The translations under genes and the position numbers were made by a program. From NCBI GenBank assembly GCA_947631115.1, contig CANRKB010000008.1:1-64000 (forward strand): a stretch of DNA of 64,000 bases, read 5' to 3'. Below are positions 51,688 to 61,160 of the stretch, piece after piece. Below the pieces are notes generated by a model that saw only the letters and a program-made list of their open reading frames with translations, had not been told where the DNA came from and made no database searches. This DNA is from an uncultured Clostridia bacterium. GTDB lineage: Bacteria; Bacillota; Clostridia; Oscillospirales; Ruminococcaceae. Numbering within the stretch: position 1 is the first letter of the stretch; each line of letters opens with the position of its first letter.

Positions 51688-52428
51688 ATGCATCATATCG
51701 CCGTTTGCGATGACGAAGAAATTTGGATAAAAGCCACCGTCGAACACCTCAACAACTATTTTGCTAAACATAGCGAAATACCCATAAAAATACACTCTTT
51801 TCAAAACGGACTTGAACTCCTGGAAAAAGCAGGCGGTATTGATTTCGACCTCTATATAATTGACGTTCTTATGCCTGCAATAAAAGGTATTGACTTAGGG
51901 CGAAAGCTCCGCGACAACTCTAAGGACGGAATGATAATCTACCTCACTTCTTCAAAGGATTTCGCTCTCGAAGCTTATGACGTGCAGCCGTTTCACTACC
52001 TCATAAAGCCCCTCGAAAAAGAAAAGCTGTTCTCAACACTCGACAGAGCGTTTGACATTATCAATAAGAGAAAGAACAGCTCTATCGTCGTAAAAACAAA
52101 AGACGGCATTTTGTCGCTTGCGTTCGACGACATCATATATGTTGAATATGCGAACCGAATTTGTAAATATCATCTGAGGGGTGGACAGACTATCTCCCAA
52201 AGCCGTCAAAGGCAGTCTTTTGCGGAAATAAGCTCGCCGCTTCTTGAGGACGACAGGTTCAGCCGCTGCGGAGCGAGCCTTGTTGTAAATCTTTATTATG
52301 TCAATGCCATAAATAAAGACCAGCTCTATTTCAAGGACAACCCCGAACCGCTGTTTCTTCCGAAAAAATCGGGAACGCCGCTTTTATCGGCATGGCTCGA
52401 CTATTGGATGAAGGGAGAGAAACACTAA
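51688..52428 (+). CDS. LytTR-family response regulator (AgrA-like)
   Basis: VCDDEEIW, LYIIDVLMPAIKGIDLGRKL, KPLEKEKL; C-terminal LytTR region DIIYVEYANRICKYHLRGG...FSRCGASLVVNLYYVNAI. Confidence 0.92.
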   Translation: MHHIAVCDDEEIWIKATVEHLNNYFAKHSEIPIKIHSFQNGLELLEKAGGIDFDLYIIDVLMPAIKGIDLGRKLRDNSKDGMIIYLTSSKDFALEAYDVQPFHYLIKPLEKEKLFSTLDRAFDIINKRKNSSIVVKTKDGILSLAFDDIIYVEYANRICKYHLRGGQTISQSRQRQSFAEISSPLLEDDRFSRCGASLVVNLYYVNAINKDQLYFKDNPEPLFLPKKSGTPLLSAWLDYWMKGEKH

Positions 52429-53735
52429 TGAGCGAAGTTCTCAGGATTTCTTCCGGAATATGGTCGACAATACACATTGTTATACTGTTTATACTTTCTT
52501 CTTTCCCGAAGCTCTATTCTAAAAAGTCGACGGCAGTTTTATGCGGGATAATGGTTTTAATTATTGCGGCGAACATCGTACTCTTTTTAAATCTCGGACA
52601 AGACGGTTTTGGAAAGATCATACTGATTTCGGTTACATTTCCGTTTTTTTTCGCCGCTCTTATTCTCTCAAAGAAACGCGACACGCAGTTTGTCTTTACG
52701 TTCTGCCTGGTAAACACGGTGTCTACCGCAATTATAGTGCTTTCTCTTATCCTCAATTATTACATTTCTCCAACAACCAACCTCTTTATGTTTATATCGA
52801 GGATAGCGGGATTTCTGCTTATTGAAATAGGAGTAATTAAAAAGCTACGCAGGAAATATTTCGAGATACAGGAAAGCGTAAAAAAGGGCTGGGGAATATT
52901 TACCATGACAGCCGCGGCGTCCCTTATTATAATGATAACTTTGTCTACGTTTCCCTCGGTCATTTCGGAGCGACCCGATGATATGCCGATGCTTATAACG
53001 CTTATCATTCTTATGCTGCTGATGTATCTGATGATCTTCCAGACACTAAGCAGGCAGAAAGAACTGAACGAAATTGAGCGAGAAAACGAACTCTGGCAGA
53101 TTGAACTCAAGCAGATGCAGCGGCGAATACGCCAGATGAACGAAGCAAACGAGCAGATAAAAATAGCCCGCCACGACATGAGGCACAGGCTTTCGGGAAT
53201 AGACGTTATGCTCAAAAAAGGCGAGATAAACGAAGCGGAAGAATACATAGCCTCGTCGCTCAAAACGCTTGAATACAGCGGCGAGAAGCTGTATTGCAAA
53301 AACGCGGTGCTTGACGCTATATTCAGCTATTATTTTTCTCTTGCAAAAGAAGCGGATATAGAAGTAGTACACGATCTGAATATTTCTGACGAGCTTCCCG
53401 TTAAAGCGTCGGAGCTTTCGGTCGTTGTGGCGAACGCTCTTGAAAACGCAATTCACGCTTGTGAAGCAATAAATGCGGACAATAGGATAATACGCTGTCG
53501 CTGTATTGAAACTCCGCAATTTATGCTTCAAGTCAGCAACCCTTATTCAAAAGAAATCAAGACGGACGAAAACGGCGTTCCCATTGGCGCTGACGGAAAC
53601 CACGGCATCGGAACGCGCTCGATACTTGCATTTTGCGAAAAATACGGCGCGCAGGTAAACTATAAGATAGGAAAAGACATCTTTTCGATAAGGATCGTAA
53701 TTCAGGAACTCCCCCCCCCGAAGATTTTTAACTAA
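52428..53735 (+). CDS. GHKL sensor histidine kinase (AgrC-like)
   Basis: Multiple TM helices; IKIARHDMRHRLSGIDVMLKKG; VVVANALENAIHACE; GNHGIGTRSILAFCEKYG; TAATG coupling with RR. Confidence 0.92.
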   Translation: MSEVLRISSGIWSTIHIVILFILSSFPKLYSKKSTAVLCGIMVLIIAANIVLFLNLGQDGFGKIILISVTFPFFFAALILSKKRDTQFVFTFCLVNTVSTAIIVLSLILNYYISPTTNLFMFISRIAGFLLIEIGVIKKLRRKYFEIQESVKKGWGIFTMTAAASLIIMITLSTFPSVISERPDDMPMLITLIILMLLMYLMIFQTLSRQKELNEIERENELWQIELKQMQRRIRQMNEANEQIKIARHDMRHRLSGIDVMLKKGEINEAEEYIASSLKTLEYSGEKLYCKNAVLDAIFSYYFSLAKEADIEVVHDLNISDELPVKASELSVVVANALENAIHACEAINADNRIIRCRCIETPQFMLQVSNPYSKEIKTDENGVPIGADGNHGIGTRSILAFCEKYGAQVNYKIGKDIFSIRIVIQELPPPKIFN

Positions 53736-53778
53736 ATTTCAACCGGTTTTAATTTTTATCGATTTGTATAATGATCGC

Positions 53779-53833
53779 AGGCTGTTGATAAATCTCCTGT
53801 TTTGCAGACAGAGTTTTATCTACAGCCTGATTT
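53779..53833 (+). terminator. hairpin after GHKL kinase, probable terminator
   Basis: caggctgttgataaa...ttttatctacagcctgatttttt. Confidence 0.6.
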
Positions 53834-53850
53834 TTTCGCAAAATATTTTT

Positions 53851-53886
53851 GACTAATTTGGTGAAAAATTCGACCAATTTGGTGAA
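53851..53886 (+). promoter_or_regulatory. direct repeats with 21-bp period, candidate LytTR operator
   Basis: gactaatttggtgaa-aaattc-gaccaatttggtgaa directly upstream of the pilus promoter (TATAAT at 53915-53920). Confidence 0.55.
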
Positions 53887-53972
53887 TTGTCTTTAAATAT
53901 TAAAGAAACTGTGGTATAATGGCAAAAGAATTTTTGAGTTGCCGCTTATACGGCTTGTCGGAGGAAAACGAT

Positions 53973-56900
53973 ATGCAGAACCGAAATAACGCTTCAAATA
54001 AAAAACTGCATAGCAAAAAGGCTCCGTGGCAAAGAATACTTGCCTCGGTGCTTTGCGTTTGTCTTGTCGTTCCTATGCTGAACGGCGTTGATCTCACATG
54101 GAAAATGCAATCGAAGTCGAATATAGCTTCCGCGGCAGAAGCCACAGCAGAGCAGGAAGCGCGCGCAGAGGAATACGCGAAGAAGTTTAATTTGGATGAT
54201 CTTAAATGGAACGAGAACACAGACGACGGAAAATTAAACTACGGCGGTTCTAATAGAAATTATCTTGACTGGCGAACAAAGGGTACATCTTTCTGCGGCA
54301 TTACTCAGAGAAACTATATCCATGTTTTTGCATTTGAGGGCGACACTATTTGCTTCGGTTCAAATGTAGATCAATCCCAGCTCGATATAAGCGGAGATAC
54401 ATTAGTATCAACAAATAAGGATTTGCAAGATGAAATCGAGGCTAAGCTCGGAAAAGGCGCAACGGCGGATATTATCCTCATTGACCTGCAAGGAAACCGC
54501 ATACCTTTTGACGTTATTACAAACGGCGCAGGTCATATTCCGAATGTACAGACAGAAGTTCTTGCGAAAACCATGGAGAGCATGGCGGGAAATAGCAGAA
54601 CAGACAAAAGTGGCAAAGAATTTTCTTATACTCCCCTTACCTATAAAGTAAAGGAAACGGGCGTTTATACATTTGAATTCCATTCTACCAACACCGACAG
54701 CAAAAACGGTACAAGGGGGCAGGGCTTAAGGAAAGAAGAGGATTTCTATAACGGGACTGTTCCTGATGGGATTACAGCAAATGAAGCACAAGGTATGTTG
54801 GTTGCCGCATGGGACGTTAGCGTTTTTAATGAAATGGATCAGAAAGAAACGGGCAGAGTTTATGCCGATTATCTTTCTTTACAAAACAACGGTAACACGG
54901 TAGAAACATATTACGTACTTACTACCGACAGCTATATCTACAGGTGGGATTGGAACGGAAACGCTCCTTATACATACGGCTTCTTTACAGACAACCGCGG
55001 TCTTATCGACAATGTTACGGGAGATACCATTTATAAATCCGTAAAGAACCTTGATAACGGCGGACAGGATTATACAAAGTTCGGAGCGGAATATAAATAT
55101 CCTACAAGTATAAACACGGAAACTTCTAAAACGTTTTCCATATTCTTTGAAATGCCGAACACCGACCTTGAGGGGCATTTGTATTCAAAGGCTCTCCAGC
55201 CCGACCCCGCAGAGGATATAAAGTTTATAGACAAGGTTACTGTAGAGGGCAAGGAAGTACCCGGCGCTTATCAAGGGGCGGGCGGATATTTCTCGTTTAA
55301 AACGGGAGAAGCAACTACAGCCACGCTGACGCTCGATTTCACTAAGCTTAAAGACGCAGAAGGAAATCCTGTAAAGGAAAAGTATGCTCCCGTTAGTATT
55401 TCAAGGTCGGTAACTCCTCATTCCATAAACTATTTTTACTGGGACGGAAAAGACGGAAACGGAGAAGTTATACCCAAAGGAAAATATAATATAGCAGACC
55501 TGCTTACTATCACCACAAAAGCGGGAGAAATACATTTCCCCGTAACCGATATGGAAAATGCCACAGAAGGTTTTACCATTACCCGCGTCAGCCACATCTA
55601 TGACAAAAACGGAAATCAATTGGACACAGAAGGCTCTATCCTTGACGCGACAAAGAGCGTAATATATTATGACGATACGGCTATTTATTACGGAGAAAAA
55701 ATCGGAGACGGAAAGTATACAGAAGCTGATGTTAATGTATGGAAAAGTCTTGAAGTAAAGAATGATGAAACAGGTTATAGTTATCGTCAATACAGCAATA
55801 TGAATGATAATGCAGGCGAATATACTGTCAGAAAAGCCTGCGAAGATTATGTAGGCGGTATTACTGCACTTAAAGAAGGAGTTGCTGCAGAAGACTTTAT
55901 CCGCATAGGCGACCATAGCCATACCACAAACACAATTGAGTATTATGATGAGGACGGTAATTTCCGCAAAGAAAGCAGCCTTAGCGATACGGAAAAGAAG
56001 ATGATAGAATATCTCGACAGCGACAGACACCCTGTTGGGCTTACGAAATCAAGCAGCCACAGTACAACCGACTATGGACTTGCAAACTTCTGGACATTTA
56101 TTCCCTCCCAGCCCGTAACGCTTAGCTCAGATATAGGAACGATAGATATAATAGAGGGAAATTCTTTCAATCTTTCTTGCCAGGTATTCTTTGACAATGT
56201 GGTAAACGGATATTACGACCAGATGGTGGACGAGGACACGCTCCTTTCGGGCATTACTCTAAGACTTTACCGCAAGACAACGGACACAAGCCCGATAAAA
56301 GGCAAAACATACTACAGAAAAGGTACATCAAGCACAAAAGTTAATAGCAGTGATAAGGTTAATTCCAAATGGGATACTATAACTCCTGTAAATTCAGCCA
56401 CAGTAACTAACCCCCAAGGAAGCGGACTTTTTGAGCTATACAGCGAAGCAGTTACCACTATAGGCGGATATGTGTTCAGCAATATCCCCTATGAAGACGG
56501 AGATGTTTTCGCATATGAAGTTGTACGTCCGAATAATAGTTATATCCTTACTTCGGGAACACAACAAGGTAAATCACAAACACTATCAAAGGGTCATATC
56601 ATAGGAAATAACTATGTTCTTTATAACTATGACAAGGCAGCTTTCGGAACGGAAGTTCAGCTTATGACTGTAGGCAAGAATGCGGGACAAATTGACCCGA
56701 CAAAGAAAAGCGACGGTAAGAGCGAAAACGAAACCCGCACCATATCGGCGATAGACGTAGGCTATAACTATTCTACATACAAGACCGTAACGCTTCAGAA
56801 AACATGGGATACAGCGAAGCCGACTGACGAAACGCCCGTACCCGTGTTTGAGCTCAGCTATGTAGACAACAATAATATAGGTCATGTCTACGAGGAAAGA

Positions 56901-59900
56901 CCCCTCGCAAAGATAGACAAGCTTTCATATTCCTATCCCCTGCTTTCAGACTCGATAGGCGGAAATAAAATAAAAGACTGGTTTGTTTCTGCAGAGTACT
57001 ATATAATAGGCAACACGCTGTATAAGCAAGTGTTTGAATATTCGCCCGAAGCGGGAGATTATTCGAGCTTTGTCGGAACGTGCTATAAATATAAGGTAGA
57101 CCTCGAAGACGGAAACGAGGACAAGGTAACAAACCAGTTTGACCTTCCCGACAAAAACGGCGACGGAGTGAGCGACTGGAACGACCTCGCGGGCTTTTCG
57201 GGAGCTGACTGGGAATTGTCGTCTGCTTCGACCTATCACGCGGTTCTCGACAGAATAATCGGAACACAGGAAATAAACATAAGCATAACAAACTCGACAA
57301 ATTCGGGTATTATCGAAGTGTTGAAATACACGGGCGCACTAAAGGACAACAATCTGCTTCAGGGCGCAACGTTCCGTGTATATACGACGATCAACTCGGA
57401 AACGGAGATAACGCTTGAAGATGTTCAAAAGAGGATCGACAGCGGAAAAAACGAAGATCTGCAATGGCTTTCCGAGCATCAGGTCGGAAGCTCCACGACA
57501 AGAACAAACGGGCGCGTTACGTTTGCGGGACTTGATCCCAAAAAGCACTATATCGTGCGCGAGGTCTACTCCCCCGCAGGCTACAGATTTATGGAAGCGC
57601 TCTATATGGTTCACCCGATGGACTGCACAGAACATAAGTTAGCCGAAGGCGCAGGCGAAGTTGAAACCGAAAAGTGGAAAATGCAGAACTTCTTCTTTAA
57701 TGAAGAAGGTTATGTCCAGGCGGCTATAGCGAATATCCCCGCAAACGGAGATATGGCGATAAGAAAACAGATCGTCGGGCGCGCATGGAACAGCGACGAC
57801 AGCTTCTCTTTTGACCTTACTTTCTGGAACGAAAAAGACCCGCTTAGCTTTTCGAGCGGAACTTATAACTATCCCGGAGCGATCGAAATATCGGAACAAG
57901 AATTTGATATAGTAAAAGGCACTGACCTAGGATTATCTTTCTACGACAACCTTAAAAAGTTTATTGAAGCGATAAATAACAGCACTGAAGATATAGTAGT
58001 AAACTATCTGAGCGACTTTGCGAAGAATGTTATTTCAATAAACGGCACAAAGGATATTGAAGAATCGCTCGTTGACACAAAACAGTCGGTTTCGCTGGTT
58101 GTAAATGCCAAGACCGATGAAGACGGAGAGCCTGTCGACGATCACCCCGAAGACGCTATTCTTAATACTTCAAAAGACGAAGGTACGGAGAATAAAAAGC
58201 AGACGGTTGATCCCCACTTCTTCCCTGCTGCGGGAACGTATACATTTACGATAAAGGAAAATGTTCCGACCGAAACAGGAACAATGGTTTACACGGGGCG
58301 CGTTTATACACTGGAGGTAGTAGTAACGAGAGTGCTTGACCCGAATGAAGCTGAAGGCACTGCTATAAGACTTGAGAACTCATACCTCAAAGCGGAAGTA
58401 AACCAGATCTACTATCAGGATCCGACAACAGACACCGCAAAATACCCCAACGATTACAGTGCGAAGCAGATCTATGCGGGCGTTGCTCCTACATTTACAA
58501 ACGAGTATTATGTACAGCCCGCAAAGCAAAGCACAAGCTACGCTATTGAAAAACTGTTCAGCGGAAGAATGGACGAGGACGGAAATCTGCTGAAAGACTG
58601 GCTTGACGATGATGAATTCACAATCAAGATAGAGGGCGAGGACGACATAACAAAAGAAGCTCTCTTAAACAGAAACATCTTTATTGGCGGTCTGAATGAA
58701 ACAGGCTCTTACAGTGAAACAAAGACGCTTGTCTTTAAAAATAACGGAGTTTATGACAGCAAAGACAAGTTGCTAAGCAAAGTTGATGAAAAACACTTAT
58801 TCAGGTTTGACGAGCTGGATTTCAGAAACCTTGCGTTCCCTGTTGAATGGGTGTTTTCAGAAACCAAAGGCTCGTATAAAACCGGCGAAGTTGTTCCGAA
58901 GAGCGAAGCGGAAGACAGAAATGTAGTTCTTTATGTTGACGAAGCAAACGCAACTGAATATGGAGTAGTCGAAGGAAACTACTTTGTTGAAAATGTAAAC
59001 GCCGAATTAAATAAAGACACTCTCTATCCCGTAACTTCGCGGACGCAGAACATTGTTTATACTCTGATAATAAGCGAAGAAGACGGCAAATTACCGGGCG
59101 TTAAGTATGACACAACGAAATATAAAATGGTCATTACTCTTAAAAATGCCCTCAATGTCGGCACTACAAAACCTTCGGAAGCAGTTACAGACGGCATAAT
59201 CGACGAGATAGAAATAAGTCTTTATTCTGTAGACGGCACAACAGGAGAAGAAAAATTAAAGGCATACTGCAAGACCGATCAGCACGTTGTGACAAGCTTT
59301 GACGCTTGGAGTGATCCCGAAACATATTTTGCTTCTTATACGACACAAAGCGGTCATACGGCTACTTGTACAGTTTACTACGTTAATTCCAAAGGAGAAA
59401 TAAGAGAGCCGGAAAAAAACGGATCAGGCTATAGAGTGTACATTGACGGTACCGCTTACGATATAACTGAAAGTACATTCAGTGAGTATATTAATCGCGG
59501 TGTTACTTTTATAATCAAGCGCGAGGAACATTCCGACAAGGAAACCCACGCAATGCCGTTTAACAACACCTACACGGAAACCGCGACATGGAAGCCGACG
59601 ATAACAAAAACGATAAACGGCAGAAAATGGCTTGAAACAGACAGCTTTAAGTTCACAATAGAAGCAACTTCTTGGCCGGGATACGACGGCGAACATGAAA
59701 CAGGCAACTACAAATTGCACGAGCCTATAATCACTGATAAAGATATTGATGTCACATACGCTAACTTGACGATGACAGGCGGAACGACAGCCGAGGCTTC
59801 AATGTCCGAAATAGTGTTCAATGCTCCGGGTAAGTACACGTTTACGGTGACCGAAAGTTCGGCTTTACCGGGTATAAGTCAAACATACGGGACGGTAAAG

Positions 59901-61127
59901 CTTACAGTGACGGTAACGAGCGACAAGAAAGGCACCTTGACAGTTGCAAACATAACGGCTGAAGAAAGCGAAACCGATATAACAACTCCTTTTATAGACA
60001 GAACTCCAGAAAATGTTAAACTGAACTTTGTAAACACCTACAGCGAAACGGGAGATTTCCAACTTTACCTTACAAAGACGCTTAAGGGAAGAACATGGAC
60101 GAAAGAAGAATTTACCTTTACCATTACTCCCGAAGATGATACTTTAGAGGCAATAGGGAAGCAAATCAAAGTTCCCGAAAGTTGGACGGACAACAAGGAC
60201 GGAACATATACCGTAACTATCAAAAAAGATGATCTTAACTCAAAGGACGTTACGGAAGAGCTAAAAACTTCTCCATGGACAACAAGAAAACTAGATTTGG
60301 GAAAACTTAGTGTAACCACCGAGGGAACAGACGGCGGGTCATTCGGGTTTACGATTGCGGAAGATACATCGCAATTTGCTTCTACTGAAGATAATATTCT
60401 AAACGGTCTTGAGTGCGCTCAATCGGAAATATACCTGCAAATTAACGCTGCTACCAATAAGAGCAGCACGGGTACACTCGAATTTTCGGCAACCTATGCT
60501 ACTGTAGGTTCTGACACGATTATCCCCGTTGACGGCAGCATTACACTTCCGTTTACAAATGCGGACACAAGGCTCGGAACAATAACGGTGAAAAAGACCG
60601 TCAGAGATGAACCTGCAGGCGAAAAGTTCAAGTTTACGCTGACATTGACAGAGCCGCCAAAAGGCAGCAATCTTCTTTTAGTGATCGATGAGCTTGTAAT
60701 TACTGTTAGCGGCGGTACAATCACAAAGAAATTTGACACAAGTTCCACCGACGGAAAATATTCCATGACTTTTGAGTTAGGAAACGAAGATGTTCTTAAA
60801 ATTGAGAACGTTCCTTTTGGTACGGAATACACGGTCACGGAAACAGTTCTTGACAAATTCCACCTACAAGAAGTCAAAAACAAAGACAACAAAGCTCTTA
60901 CATTGTTGCCTGACGGAAATGGAGTAAGCGGCGAAGTAACGACCACCAACAAAGAAGTTTATCTTGAGTTTGTAAACTCGCGGTTCTATGATATGCCGTT
61001 TACGGGCGGAACGGGCGTTCACCCGTGGGTAATACTCGGAATAATGCTTACGGTTCTCCCGCCGACTGTTTATTTGTTTTACAGGAAAAAGCGAAAACAA
61101 GAGTTCGCCAAGTCCTTTAAAAAATAG
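53973..61127 (+). CDS. giant sortase-anchored surface adhesin / pilus tip protein with multiple FctA-like isopeptide domains and a Cna-B-like domain
   Basis: Start adjusted to MQNRNNASNKK (RBS ggagg). Signal peptide, repeated KTINGRKWLETDSFKFTI-type domains, Cna-B-like E-box VREVYSPAGY, C-terminal MPFTGG + TM + KKRKQ tail. Confidence 0.9.
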   Translation: MQNRNNASNKKLHSKKAPWQRILASVLCVCLVVPMLNGVDLTWKMQSKSNIASAAEATAEQEARAEEYAKKFNLDDLKWNENTDDGKLNYGGSNRNYLDWRTKGTSFCGITQRNYIHVFAFEGDTICFGSNVDQSQLDISGDTLVSTNKDLQDEIEAKLGKGATADIILIDLQGNRIPFDVITNGAGHIPNVQTEVLAKTMESMAGNSRTDKSGKEFSYTPLTYKVKETGVYTFEFHSTNTDSKNGTRGQGLRKEEDFYNGTVPDGITANEAQGMLVAAWDVSVFNEMDQKETGRVYADYLSLQNNGNTVETYYVLTTDSYIYRWDWNGNAPYTYGFFTDNRGLIDNVTGDTIYKSVKNLDNGGQDYTKFGAEYKYPTSINTETSKTFSIFFEMPNTDLEGHLYSKALQPDPAEDIKFIDKVTVEGKEVPGAYQGAGGYFSFKTGEATTATLTLDFTKLKDAEGNPVKEKYAPVSISRSVTPHSINYFYWDGKDGNGEVIPKGKYNIADLLTITTKAGEIHFPVTDMENATEGFTITRVSHIYDKNGNQLDTEGSILDATKSVIYYDDTAIYYGEKIGDGKYTEADVNVWKSLEVKNDETGYSYRQYSNMNDNAGEYTVRKACEDYVGGITALKEGVAAEDFIRIGDHSHTTNTIEYYDEDGNFRKESSLSDTEKKMIEYLDSDRHPVGLTKSSSHSTTDYGLANFWTFIPSQPVTLSSDIGTIDIIEGNSFNLSCQVFFDNVVNGYYDQMVDEDTLLSGITLRLYRKTTDTSPIKGKTYYRKGTSSTKVNSSDKVNSKWDTITPVNSATVTNPQGSGLFELYSEAVTTIGGYVFSNIPYEDGDVFAYEVVRPNNSYILTSGTQQGKSQTLSKGHIIGNNYVLYNYDKAAFGTEVQLMTVGKNAGQIDPTKKSDGKSENETRTISAIDVGYNYSTYKTVTLQKTWDTAKPTDETPVPVFELSYVDNNNIGHVYEERPLAKIDKLSYSYPLLSDSIGGNKIKDWFVSAEYYIIGNTLYKQVFEYSPEAGDYSSFVGTCYKYKVDLEDGNEDKVTNQFDLPDKNGDGVSDWNDLAGFSGADWELSSASTYHAVLDRIIGTQEINISITNSTNSGIIEVLKYTGALKDNNLLQGATFRVYTTINSETEITLEDVQKRIDSGKNEDLQWLSEHQVGSSTTRTNGRVTFAGLDPKKHYIVREVYSPAGYRFMEALYMVHPMDCTEHKLAEGAGEVETEKWKMQNFFFNEEGYVQAAIANIPANGDMAIRKQIVGRAWNSDDSFSFDLTFWNEKDPLSFSSGTYNYPGAIEISEQEFDIVKGTDLGLSFYDNLKKFIEAINNSTEDIVVNYLSDFAKNVISINGTKDIEESLVDTKQSVSLVVNAKTDEDGEPVDDHPEDAILNTSKDEGTENKKQTVDPHFFPAAGTYTFTIKENVPTETGTMVYTGRVYTLEVVVTRVLDPNEAEGTAIRLENSYLKAEVNQIYYQDPTTDTAKYPNDYSAKQIYAGVAPTFTNEYYVQPAKQSTSYAIEKLFSGRMDEDGNLLKDWLDDDEFTIKIEGEDDITKEALLNRNIFIGGLNETGSYSETKTLVFKNNGVYDSKDKLLSKVDEKHLFRFDELDFRNLAFPVEWVFSETKGSYKTGEVVPKSEAEDRNVVLYVDEANATEYGVVEGNYFVENVNAELNKDTLYPVTSRTQNIVYTLIISEEDGKLPGVKYDTTKYKMVITLKNALNVGTTKPSEAVTDGIIDEIEISLYSVDGTTGEEKLKAYCKTDQHVVTSFDAWSDPETYFASYTTQSGHTATCTVYYVNSKGEIREPEKNGSGYRVYIDGTAYDITESTFSEYINRGVTFIIKREEHSDKETHAMPFNNTYTETATWKPTITKTINGRKWLETDSFKFTIEATSWPGYDGEHETGNYKLHEPIITDKDIDVTYANLTMTGGTTAEASMSEIVFNAPGKYTFTVTESSALPGISQTYGTVKLTVTVTSDKKGTLTVANITAEESETDITTPFIDRTPENVKLNFVNTYSETGDFQLYLTKTLKGRTWTKEEFTFTITPEDDTLEAIGKQIKVPESWTDNKDGTYTVTIKKDDLNSKDVTEELKTSPWTTRKLDLGKLSVTTEGTDGGSFGFTIAEDTSQFASTEDNILNGLECAQSEIYLQINAATNKSSTGTLEFSATYATVGSDTIIPVDGSITLPFTNADTRLGTITVKKTVRDEPAGEKFKFTLTLTEPPKGSNLLLVIDELVITVSGGTITKKFDTSSTDGKYSMTFELGNEDVLKIENVPFGTEYTVTETVLDKFHLQEVKNKDNKALTLLPDGNGVSGEVTTTNKEVYLEFVNSRFYDMPFTGGTGVHPWVILGIMLTVLPPTVYLFYRKKRKQEFAKSFKK

Positions 61128-61160
61128 TAAAATCAAATGATTTTAAGGAAGGAGTTTTTT

